Shown: positions 6,378 to 12,012 of the stretch, one piece after another
How the letters are laid out: each line of letters opens with the position of its first letter
How positions within the stretch are numbered: position 1 is the first letter of the stretch
Assembly: GCA_030606635.1 (NCBI GenBank)
Contig: JAUWGA010000035.1
Location: forward strand, 1 to 12,012
Length of the DNA: 12,012 nucleotides
Direction: 5' to 3'
From: Methanosarcinales archaeon
Lineage (GTDB): Archaea > Halobacteriota > Methanosarcinia > Methanosarcinales > Methanogasteraceae
Notes under the pieces: generated by a model
Databases searched by the model: none
What the model saw: only the letters and a program-made list of their open reading frames with translations
Told to the model about the DNA's origin: nothing
Program-made: the position numbers and the translations under genes

Positions 6378-7814
6378 ATGTCTGCAAGAACAGAAGATGG
6401 TGTGATCATCGGACTTGAGATTCATGTACAACTGAATAAACTTCATTCAAAATTATTCTGTTCATGCGGGCTTGATTATCACAACGCGCCACCAAACACC
6501 CACACCTGCCCGGTCTGCCTCGGTCTGCCAGGATCGCTTCCGGTACTGAACAGATCTGCTGTGAAGAGCGCCATAAAGGTTGCTCTTGCTATGAATTGCA
6601 AGATTCTCCCACAGACTCAGTTTTATCGCAAAAACTACTACTATCCGGACCTGCCAAAAGGATTTCAGGTCACGCAGTACGATTATCCCATATCGGTCAA
6701 CGGATACCTCGCCATCGAAGGAGATGAGGGGCGTGGGGTCAGGCGCATCAGGATCAACCGGGTCCACATGGAAGAGGATCCTGGAAGATTGGTGCACGAA
6801 GGCACGATCGACCGGTCGAAGTTCACGTTGGTCGACTATAACCGTGCCGGCGTGCCGCTGCTCGAGATAGTGACAGAACCAGACCTACGAAGCCCGAAAG
6901 AGGCACGGAGATTCCTGAATAAACTCAGAAATATCCTCGAATACCTCGATGTGTTCGACGGAGATCTGGACGGTGCGATTCGTGTGGATGCGAACATCTC
7001 GCTTGCCGGCGGCGAGCGGGCTGAGGTTAAGAACATATCCTCATACAAGGGCGCGGAGCGTGCGCTCTCATTTGAGATCGTACGCCAGCGAAATGTGCTG
7101 CGCCGCGGTGAGGTTGTTGTGCAGGAGACGAGGCACTTCGATGAGTTGCGCGGCGTCACTGTTTCGATGCGGACAAAGGAGACCGAGCACGACTATCGAT
7201 ATTTCCCGGAGCCCGATCTCGTTCCGATGCGGGTTATGGACTGGGTGCCTGCGATTAAGGAAACACTTCCGGAACTTCCCGAGGCGCAGCGTACACGATT
7301 TCTTAAGGATTATGGCATAACAGGGACCCATGCCACCTCGCTGACGCTCGATCCGAAACTCGCGCAGTTCTTTGAGGATGTTTCCGCCGCAATCGACCCG
7401 AAGCTCAGTGCTTCGTGGATCGTGGACGTGCTGAAAGGGGAACTCAATTATCGCGATCTCGGGGTCAGCGCATTCAAGACCGCGGATATGATCGAGATCC
7501 TTGGGTTGTTTTCGGACGGTGTGGTCACTGAAAAGGGCGCAATCACAGTTATACGGACGATTCTTGATGAAGGCGGCACACCCGGCGGGATCGTGTCTGA
7601 AAAGGAGCTTGCAAAGGTGAAAGAAGACGTGGTCACGTCTGCTGTCGATGAGGTGCTTTCCGAATGCACTGATGCGATCGATGATTACAGGCGCGGGGAA
7701 GCGAAAGCGCTTAATTACCTTGTCGGACAGGTGATGAAGAAGACGCGCGGTCGAGCCGATCCACAGGATGCTAGAACCGGGCTCATCGAGAGGCTGGACT
7801 CCAACGAATCGTGA
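6378..7814 (+). CDS. gatB: Aspartyl/glutamyl-tRNA(Asn/Gln) amidotransferase subunit B
   Basis: GatB is the tRNA-binding and kinase subunit of the GatCAB complex, which turns Asp-tRNA(Asn) and/or Glu-tRNA(Gln) into the amide form. In archaea GatCAB mainly serves Asn, with GatDE used for Gln. The 478-residue length is typical. Seen motifs: GLEIHVQL at 12-19, zinc ligands in CSC at 28-30 and CPVC at 44-47, YYYPDLPKGFQVTQYD near 91-106, the region around EDPGRLVHE, and VDYNRAGVPLLEIVTEPD. The C-terminal GatB/YqeY tail is present. The start is ATG at 6378. gatA and gatC are not in the window. Upstream the gene is divergent from the glycosyltransferase, and a terminator hairpin follows its stop. 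Confidence 0.97.
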   Translation: MSARTEDGVIIGLEIHVQLNKLHSKLFCSCGLDYHNAPPNTHTCPVCLGLPGSLPVLNRSAVKSAIKVALAMNCKILPQTQFYRKNYYYPDLPKGFQVTQYDYPISVNGYLAIEGDEGRGVRRIRINRVHMEEDPGRLVHEGTIDRSKFTLVDYNRAGVPLLEIVTEPDLRSPKEARRFLNKLRNILEYLDVFDGDLDGAIRVDANISLAGGERAEVKNISSYKGAERALSFEIVRQRNVLRRGEVVVQETRHFDELRGVTVSMRTKETEHDYRYFPEPDLVPMRVMDWVPAIKETLPELPEAQRTRFLKDYGITGTHATSLTLDPKLAQFFEDVSAAIDPKLSASWIVDVLKGELNYRDLGVSAFKTADMIEILGLFSDGVVTEKGAITVIRTILDEGGTPGGIVSEKELAKVKEDVVTSAVDEVLSECTDAIDDYRRGEAKALNYLVGQVMKKTRGRADPQDARTGLIERLDSNES

Positions 7815-7820
7815 CGAAAT

Positions 7821-7855
7821 ACCCTGATCGTCCGGATCATGGGGTGTTGTTTTTT
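7821..7855 (+). terminator. Terminator hairpin after gatB
   Basis: Six bases after the gatB stop, ACCC-TGATC pairs with GATCA-(T)-GGGGT around a GTCCG loop (7821-7845), then GTTG and a T6 run (7850-7855). This is a well-formed stem with T-tract and fits as the 3' end of gatB. Its core TCCGGATC..GGGGTG resembles the hairpin before gatB. Confidence 0.65.
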
Positions 7856-7931
7856 ATAGTGGTGTCAGAGTCGCAATAACTCAATTTAGATTCGTGAGAC
7901 TCGTTTTTTATGAAAAACCTACACATAAAAC

Positions 7932-7955
7932 ACGAATGAAACGAATTGTACGAAT
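7932..7955 (+). repeat. Three ACGAAT units at 9-base spacing
   Basis: ACGAAT begins at 7932, 7941 and 7950, giving three 9-base units with variable last three bases. Inverted copies (ATTCGT) occur at 7890-7895 and 8033-8038. Such runs can be protein-binding iterons or the degenerate intergenic repeats seen in some anaerobes. Confidence 0.6.
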
Positions 7956-8151
7956 TACACAGATGTTATTTGATATTTCGGTCGAGTTGAGGAGGTTAAA
8001 TCCGACCCGGGTCATTATATGGAAAGTTGTAAATTCGTTGGGAGACTATATTCAGTTTTAGGAGATTTTAGGCGATAGCATATATTATAAATCCAATAAA
8101 TAGACAAATATCACGTATTTACCAATATTTATCCATACAATTTGTTTATCC

Positions 8152-8214
8152 ATGCCAAACATGCTTGCTAAGGTTCGTCAGGCAATCCGTGATCCGAACA
8201 CCCTAGCAAGATGA
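8152..8214 (+). other. Short ORF, possible remnant of a gene 5' end
   Basis: The frame codes 20 residues, MPNMLAKVRQAIRDP followed by NTLAR and TGA. A TATA-like AATATTTAT at 8124-8132 lies about 24 bases before the ATG. The pattern of a basic helix followed by RDPxxLAR recalls the N-termini of some methyltransferases and glycosyltransferases, so this may be the surviving start of a decayed gene. Most of it lies inside the 8164-8210 stem-loop, so the ORF may be accidental. Confidence 0.25.
8164..8210 (+). other. Strong imperfect stem-loop upstream of the Lrp-type gene
   Basis: CTTGCTAAGGTTCG (8164-8177) pairs with CGAACACCCTAGCAAG (8195-8210), giving about 13 pairs with one A-C mismatch and a two-base bulge around a 17-base loop. 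No T-tract follows on the plus strand, so a simple terminator is unlikely. It could be a leader hairpin of the Lrp-type gene, a small RNA, or the ends of a miniature inverted-repeat element. Confidence 0.55.
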
Positions 8215-8333
8215 CAACCTCATCTGACCAATACATTAAAGAGTGATTAGAATTTACTATGTCAATACAACACAACAACTGATAGGGATGTGCTATTATC
8301 GTAGACGAACTGGATGAACAAATTCTTGAGGCG

Positions 8334-8735
8334 ATGTCCGAAGGCATTGGTGTAGGGCCTAGGCTGACCGAACTTGCCAGATACGTCGAAGTTCCGAGAA
8401 GTACGGCAAATCTACGTGTTCGCATGCTTATGGAGAGGGGTATTGTAACAGGTTATCGCCCTGAAATCAACTGGGAGGAACTGGGGTACCGCATCAATGG
8501 GTATATCGGAATCGAGTGCCCGAAATCGGCTGTCGATGATTTAATCGAGTTCTTAAGGAAGCAGGAGTGGGCTTTTGGAGTATGGGAAGCCACAGCCGGG
8601 AAATACGGGTTGTTCGTGATGTGTAGATTCAAACAGTACAGCGAGATCGAAGAACTGCAGACGTTCACCAAAACCGTCCAAGAAGTTCGGGATGCCGAGC
8701 TATTCCTTCTTGGAGCATACTCGCCACTGAAGTGA
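8334..8735 (+). CDS. Lrp/AsnC-type transcriptional regulator, true start unclear
   Basis: This is a small DNA-binding regulator of the Lrp/AsnC type: an N-terminal winged helix followed by a RAM-like ligand/oligomerisation domain. From ATG 8334 it has 133 residues. The recognition part is LTELARYVEVPRSTANLRVR at 11-30, followed by ERGIVTGYRPEINWEELGY, the typical Lrp linker into the RAM domain (IGIEC... to about 130). The first helix normally found in the family, here VDELDEQILEA, is coded just upstream and in frame (8301-8333), but that stretch has no ATG, GTG or TTG before a TAG at 8283. The real start may be a non-standard ATT at 8295 or be hidden by a frameshift or sequence error. Ligand and targets are unknown; the CBS-domain regulator lies 61 bases downstream. 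Confidence 0.8.
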   Translation: MSEGIGVGPRLTELARYVEVPRSTANLRVRMLMERGIVTGYRPEINWEELGYRINGYIGIECPKSAVDDLIEFLRKQEWAFGVWEATAGKYGLFVMCRFKQYSEIEELQTFTKTVQEVRDAELFLLGAYSPLK

Positions 8736-8751
8736 AATAATTCTACATTAT

Positions 8752-8785
8752 TAATCGATAGGTATATAGGGAGTAATCGACGATT
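8752..8785 (+). promoter_or_regulatory. TATA box with flanking TAATCGA sites before the CBS-domain regulator
   Basis: A TATATA box (8763-8768) lies about 31 bases before ATG 8797. TAATCGA occurs on both sides of it, at 8752-8758 and 8774-8780, 22 bases apart (two helical turns). The second copy is part of the perfect inverted repeat AATCG-A-CGATT (8775-8785). A dimeric regulator bound here would cover the promoter. Either adjacent regulator could be the binder; this is inference. Confidence 0.45.
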
Positions 8786-8796
8786 TTAAATAAGTT

Positions 8797-9708
8797 ATGG
8801 AACTCACTCCCATCCAGACCGAGATATTGACGACACTGGTCAACCTCTACCACCAGAAGGGGCGAGCAGTGAAAGGAGAGGAGATTGCCGCTGTGATCGA
8901 CCGCAACCCTGGTACGGTGCGGAATCATATGCAGGCTCTCCGGATGCTCGGGATCGTCGAGGGCATTCCAGGTCCAAAGGGAGGGTATCATCCAACCGGG
9001 CAGACGTATGACATTCTCGATATCAGCGATCAGCCAGCTGAGACGATAACAAACATCTACCGGAATGGAAAACTGGTCGAGGGTGCAACCGTCTGTGAGA
9101 TCATGTTTACCACCGTGCAGCACCCTGACACGTGCCACGGCAGGGTCAGGGTCATCGGCGACATCCGCAAGTTTGGCAACGGTGATATCATCAAGATAGG
9201 GCCAACGCCAAAGAACAACCTCGTGATCAGGGGAAAGGCGATCGGCAGGGATGATACAAGAAACATCCTGATCTTTGTGATCTCTGATCTGATTATACTG
9301 CCGAAACGATCTGTTAAGGAGTGCATCCAAAACAGAAACGTCGCGATCGATATGGATGCCACGATCAAGGTTGCTGCGAATACCCTTCTCAAACACCGGA
9401 TACGCGGCGCTCCTGCGGTTGATGCAACGAATATTGTCGGTGTTGTGACGCTGGAACAGATCACAAAATCCCTGGTATTAGGATTGACCAATCAGAAGGT
9501 GCGAGAGGTCATGTCAAGCGCGCCCATCATCATCGACGGTGATACTCCGATACCGGACGTAGCGAAACTCTTTGATCAGCACCACACAAGAAACATCGTC
9601 GTTGTCATCAACGGAAAGCCGCATGGCATCGTATCAAGGGAAGATCTGGTCCGTGAATCGACCACAGTCAGCGAATCGATCATTGCCCCGTCGTTTATGA
9701 GCGCGTGA
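8797..9708 (+). CDS. Winged-helix transcriptional regulator with two C-terminal CBS domains
   Basis: This matches the archaeal family of predicted regulators that join an N-terminal helix-turn-helix to CBS domains, which usually bind adenosine nucleotides or SAM. The 303-residue product has a winged helix at about 1-70 (GEEIAAVIDRNPGTVRNHMQALRMLGIVEG), a middle domain of about 75-165 rich in beta strands (RVRVIGDI, GDIIKIGPTP), then CBS1 at about 172-228 (ending VGVVTLEQI) and CBS2 at about 234-288 (TRNIVVVINGKPHGIVSREDL). The start is ATG 8797, with a TATA box about 31 bases upstream and no clear Shine-Dalgarno sequence. Targets are unknown. Its nearness to the Lrp-type gene and the paired promoter sites suggest auto- or cross-regulation. 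Confidence 0.88.
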   Translation: MELTPIQTEILTTLVNLYHQKGRAVKGEEIAAVIDRNPGTVRNHMQALRMLGIVEGIPGPKGGYHPTGQTYDILDISDQPAETITNIYRNGKLVEGATVCEIMFTTVQHPDTCHGRVRVIGDIRKFGNGDIIKIGPTPKNNLVIRGKAIGRDDTRNILIFVISDLIILPKRSVKECIQNRNVAIDMDATIKVAANTLLKHRIRGAPAVDATNIVGVVTLEQITKSLVLGLTNQKVREVMSSAPIIIDGDTPIPDVAKLFDQHHTRNIVVVINGKPHGIVSREDLVRESTTVSESIIAPSFMSA

Positions 9709-9737
9709 AGTGGGGGGGTTAGAGCCTCCGATGATGC

Positions 9738-9771
9738 CGGGCGATTGTTTCGCGGTAACTATATTTTTTCT
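9738..9771 (+). terminator. Possible terminator after the CBS-domain regulator
   Basis: CCG-CGA and TCG-CGG pair around TTGTT with a GG bulge (about 9738-9756), and a T6 run follows after a short AT-rich spacer (about 9763-9768). The structure is modest. It lies 30 bases after the stop of the regulator and before the GTPase promoter. Confidence 0.35.
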
Positions 9772-9789
9772 GGTCCGACTTCCCAATAC

Positions 9790-9796
9790 TATAAAG
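9790..9796 (+). promoter_or_regulatory. TATA box for the DRG-type GTPase
   Basis: TATAAAG lies about 36 bases before ATG 9829, predicting a leader of roughly ten bases. No Shine-Dalgarno sequence precedes the ATG. The box lies inside the longer TTG-started reading (9745), which argues against that start. Confidence 0.5.
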
Positions 9797-9828
9797 CATA
9801 TCCACGATCAGGTACATCCACCCACAAA

Positions 9829-10920
9829 ATGACAATCGAAGACGATATCAAGACCATCGAAGACGAGATCAGAAAGACGCCGTACAACAAGGCGACATCC
9901 CACCACATAGGGCGACTGAAAGCGAAGATCGCAAGACTGCGGGACGAGGTACAGAAGCGGGCGGCATCGAAATCGGGCGGCGAGGGGTACGCCGTAAAGA
10001 AGTCTGGACACGCCACCATCGTGATGGTCGGTTTCCCATCGGTCGGGAAATCCACCTTGTTAAACGTCCTCACCGGTACCAAAAGCGAGGTGGCTGCGTA
10101 TGAGTTTACCACGCTTGATGTGATTCCGGGAACACTTGAGTACCGCGGAACCCAGATGCAGTTTCTCGATGTCCCCGGGCTTGTCAGGGGTGCTGCGATC
10201 GGGCGCGGGCGCGGAAGGGAGGTGATCTCGGTGATCCGGAATGCTGATATGGTCCTTATAATTGTGGATGTGTTCCAGTTGCAGCAGTATGATGTGCTCG
10301 TAAAAGAGCTGTATGATGCAGGGATTCGGATCAATACCGCCCCTCCGCGTATCACTATCCATAAGTCGCCTAAAGGTGGGATCAGGGTAAACAGTACCGT
10401 TGATATCGATCTCGATAAGAAAACCGTCCAGTCAGTGCTATCCGAATACAAAATACACAATGCAAACGTGATCATACGGGCGAATATAACTGTTGATGAA
10501 CTGATCGATGTGGTTACAGGAAATCGCAGGTATGTCCGTGGTGTAACCGTCGTAAACAAGATCGATCTGGCTGACGCGCGCACGATAGCAGCGTGCAGGG
10601 AGCGGCTTCCTAATGCGATCATGATCTCTGCGGATGGGGACGTGAATACCAATTCCTTAAAGGAGCGGGTATATACCGAATTCGGGTTCATACGCATCTA
10701 TATGAAGCCGCAGGGGCAGCCGGCTGATATGGACGAGCCGATGATCATGAAAGGCAGTTCGACCGTGTCTGAGGTCTGCTCTGCCATCCACCGCGATTTT
10801 GTGAGAAAGTTTCGGTATGCGCAGGTCTGGGGGGACTCGGCAAAACATGCAGGACAGCATGTGGGTCTTTCGCATGTGTTAAGCGACGAAGATGTTGTGA
10901 CCGTTGTTGTGCGGAAGTGA
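9829..10920 (+). CDS. DRG-family (Obg-related) GTP-binding protein with TGS domain
   Basis: DRG GTPases associate with ribosomes or RNA and are conserved in archaea and eukaryotes. From ATG 9829 the product has 363 residues, the usual DRG length. It starts with a helical N-terminal segment (MTIEDDIKTIEDEIRKTPYN), then G1 GFPSVGKST at 68-76, G2 around EFTTLD at 92-97, G3 DVPG at 114-117, the DRG-typical GRGRGREVISVIRNAD at 125-140, G4 NKID at 243-246 and G5 ISAD at 266-269. The insert between G3 and G4 fits the S5D2L domain. A TGS domain fills the C-terminus (about 288-363), including WGDSAKHAGQHVGLSHVL. A TTG at 9745 would add 28 unconserved residues and is rejected. All G motifs are intact. 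Confidence 0.93.
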   Translation: MTIEDDIKTIEDEIRKTPYNKATSHHIGRLKAKIARLRDEVQKRAASKSGGEGYAVKKSGHATIVMVGFPSVGKSTLLNVLTGTKSEVAAYEFTTLDVIPGTLEYRGTQMQFLDVPGLVRGAAIGRGRGREVISVIRNADMVLIIVDVFQLQQYDVLVKELYDAGIRINTAPPRITIHKSPKGGIRVNSTVDIDLDKKTVQSVLSEYKIHNANVIIRANITVDELIDVVTGNRRYVRGVTVVNKIDLADARTIAACRERLPNAIMISADGDVNTNSLKERVYTEFGFIRIYMKPQGQPADMDEPMIMKGSSTVSEVCSAIHRDFVRKFRYAQVWGDSAKHAGQHVGLSHVLSDEDVVTVVVRK

Positions 10921-10994
10921 AACGCCTACAACGGCTGCCTCGGGTTTTCAGGTAGTGTCTCAAAGTTTTACAGAAATCCCTGTCCGTTCGCCTA

Positions 10995-11978
10995 TTATAT
11001 TTCGTTCCAACTGCCCATGCCACATCCGTTACTCGACCAACTCCCGAATACATCAATGTTCACTGTGTAAAACCGATCTTCGAATGTGACATTGTATGCG
11101 TTGCATGAGTTATTGGATTCCACAAGCTCCCACGTACCCAGTCCGTGTAGATGTGCCCCGCCAAACTCTACACTGCCATCACTGCGGAAAGTTAGCTCGT
11201 CACTGACCCATGCGCGGTTGCTCGTGTAGTAGTAGCTACCTATTGCCCTTATCGGATATCGCACGAACCCGTTCCTCTGCTCTGACACAGCCGTTAGTCG
11301 GGGATCGCCTACGACCCACGATATAACGTCGCAATCACTCGAAACGACGTTGCTGAGATTATACTGAGCCACGAAGTCAGTCACGTTCCCTGGAAGATCG
11401 AATAAGATGTATGCGTTCATAGTGTCACCATCCGAAAGTTTGTGCACCGGTTTCATGGGCTTTGCGTCGGTGTGCGGCGTCGTTCGGTATTTCCTGCCGC
11501 GCTCATCCATTATCCACCAATCCTGCATCCCGATCTCGATCTCATCGCCGCCGGTCGCGGTGATCGTAACATAGAGTTTGATGTGCCTCACACTTACTTC
11601 CAAGCGCTGATCAGTACCTTCATCATAGTAATGGTAATTCTCGACCATCGTACATTTCACGCTCAGTCCGGACTGGTTCACAGTCTCATTCATCTCGACG
11701 GTTATATTTGGATCCTCATACCCTATCGGTGCCGCCTCCGCTTCCGGCTCAAACTCCGGTACAGTCCCCGTCTTCACCACTGGCTCACCGATACGCTCTT
11801 CAGCCTCACTGCCGTTTAACCCATCACTAACCTTGGTGAGCGTCGTGTTCGTGTCGTTGCTCGCGTCACCACCGGTCACATTCCCTGCATCGTTCGCAGC
11901 ATCATCGATACATCCTGACATCGCCGCAATCGCTACAATCGCAAGCGATGCCACCAGAAACATCACTGTTGTTCTCAT
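10995..11978 (-). CDS. Secreted lipoprotein of unknown function, DUF4352-like region
   Basis: I do not recognise a specific function. The 327-residue product has a signal peptide (MRTTVMFLVASLAIVAIAAM) ending in a lipobox with Cys at residue 23, so it is probably anchored on the outer face of the cell membrane. Residues about 24-95 form an acidic Asp/Glu/Asn/Thr-rich linker. A beta-rich domain follows, about 95-200, with LYVTITATGGDEIEIGMQDW and a DERGRKYRTT segment that resemble DUF4352-type immunoglobulin-like domains. A last portion with aromatic and Gly residues reaches the end. At least ten N-X-S/T sequons are visible, which fits archaeal surface glycosylation. The start is ATG 11978, with GAGGT eight bases before it. 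It faces the GTPase gene tail to tail. Confidence 0.75.
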   Translation of the reverse strand: MRTTVMFLVASLAIVAIAAMSGCIDDAANDAGNVTGGDASNDTNTTLTKVSDGLNGSEAEERIGEPVVKTGTVPEFEPEAEAAPIGYEDPNITVEMNETVNQSGLSVKCTMVENYHYYDEGTDQRLEVSVRHIKLYVTITATGGDEIEIGMQDWWIMDERGRKYRTTPHTDAKPMKPVHKLSDGDTMNAYILFDLPGNVTDFVAQYNLSNVVSSDCDVISWVVGDPRLTAVSEQRNGFVRYPIRAIGSYYYTSNRAWVSDELTFRSDGSVEFGGAHLHGLGTWELVESNNSCNAYNVTFEDRFYTVNIDVFGSWSSNGCGMGSWNEI

Positions 11979-11983
11979 TATAT

Positions 11984-12007
11984 CCTACCTCTCGAAAGAT
12001 AAATAAG
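11984..12007 (-). promoter_or_regulatory. Ribosome-binding site and possible TATA box of the lipoprotein gene
   Basis: On the minus strand GAGAGGTAGG (11993-11984) contains GAGGT at eight bases from the ATG, the clearest Shine-Dalgarno sequence in the window. CTTATTTATC (12007-11998) is TATA-like but so near the ATG that it would give a leaderless message, so one of the two is probably not used. The real promoter may lie past the window edge. Confidence 0.5.
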
Positions 12008-12012
12008 GCATG

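Larger units (their letters stand above)
7856..8294. other. Intergenic region of about 440 bases with repeats and hairpins, no convincing gene
   Basis: Between the gatB terminator and the Lrp-type gene I see no tRNA, rRNA or convincing protein gene. The stretch is AT-rich, mainly at 8080-8150, where several TATA-like sequences occur. It holds five ACGAAT hexamers (7890 and 8033 inverted; 7932, 7941, 7950 direct), a perfect 10-bp palindrome GACCCGGGTC at 8004-8013, a strong stem-loop at 8164-8210 and a 20-codon ORF at 8152-8214. It may be the debris of a lost gene, a regulatory region for the Lrp-type gene, or the site of a small RNA. Confidence 0.6.

Noticed and set aside
7868..7909. GAGTC...GACTC inverted repeat followed by T6 as a second gatB terminator
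   Set aside because: It has only five pairs around a 25-base loop, much weaker than the hairpin at 7821-7845.
8020..8079. Short ORF (19 codons) after a GGAGG in the intergenic region
   Set aside because: The GGAGG is nearly 30 bases from the ATG, and the peptide is too short and featureless to support.
8168..8425. Minus-strand 85-codon ORF over the stem-loop and the Lrp-type gene start
   Set aside because: It overlaps the conserved first part of the regulator, and its serine-rich sequence resembles no protein.
9789..10697. 302-codon ORF antisense to the GTPase
   Set aside because: It mirrors the conserved DRG frame, with a composition rich in Ser, Thr and Ile and no family features. It is a shadow ORF.
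10921..10994. TAGTGTCTCAAAG stretch that looks like an insertion-sequence end
   Set aside because: No matching inverted repeat or transposase is in the window, so the resemblance cannot be supported.
1..12012. Search for CRISPR arrays, tRNA or rRNA genes, and defence or toxin-antitoxin systems
   Set aside because: No regularly spaced repeats, tRNA-like cloverleaf or rRNA signature was seen, and all well-supported genes except tnpB and the lipoprotein are housekeeping or regulatory.

Overview
The window comes from a euryarchaeal chromosome, most likely an uncultured relative of the methanogens or methane/alkane oxidisers. The placement rests on archaeal versions of NusA and L30e, an archaeal-type CMP kinase, a methanogen-type dUTPase, GatB, a DRG-family GTPase and an archaeal RecJ-like DHH protein. 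Several start codons sit about 27 bases after a TATA-like box, which fits leaderless archaeal mRNAs. The exact lineage cannot be fixed from this sequence.

Left half, minus strand (transcribed from about 6.1 kb down to 1): glycosyltransferase (GT2), then pcm, then recJ-like DHH, tightly packed; then a single-gene tnpB (IS200/IS605, IS1341-type) insertion; then dut, cmk, rpl30e and nusA, the last cut off by the window edge. The insertion splits what looks like one housekeeping run. Its right end lies directly against the dut start codon, so the predicted TnpB guide RNA would read into the dut start.

Right half, plus strand: gatB is transcribed divergently from the glycosyltransferase and ends at a hairpin/T-tract terminator. 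About 480 bases without a convincing gene follow. They hold ACGAAT repeats, a perfect palindrome, a strong stem-loop and a 20-codon ORF. Then come an Lrp/AsnC-type regulator whose start codon is unclear, a winged-helix/CBS-domain regulator with paired sites around its TATA box, and a DRG-type GTPase with a TGS domain. A convergent, minus-strand, heavily N-glycosylatable lipoprotein of unknown function closes the window.

Most genes are core information-processing or nucleotide-metabolism genes: transcription (NusA), translation (L30e, GatB, DRG), pyrimidine nucleotide handling (CMP kinase, dUTPase), DNA repair or replication (RecJ-like) and protein repair (Pcm). I see no defence island, CRISPR array, tRNA, rRNA or clear new multi-gene system. 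The parts most worth a second look are the TnpB/dut junction, the RE-like tail at the other side of that element, the 7.85-8.3 kb intergenic region, and lineage-specific low-complexity additions in dUTPase and L30e.
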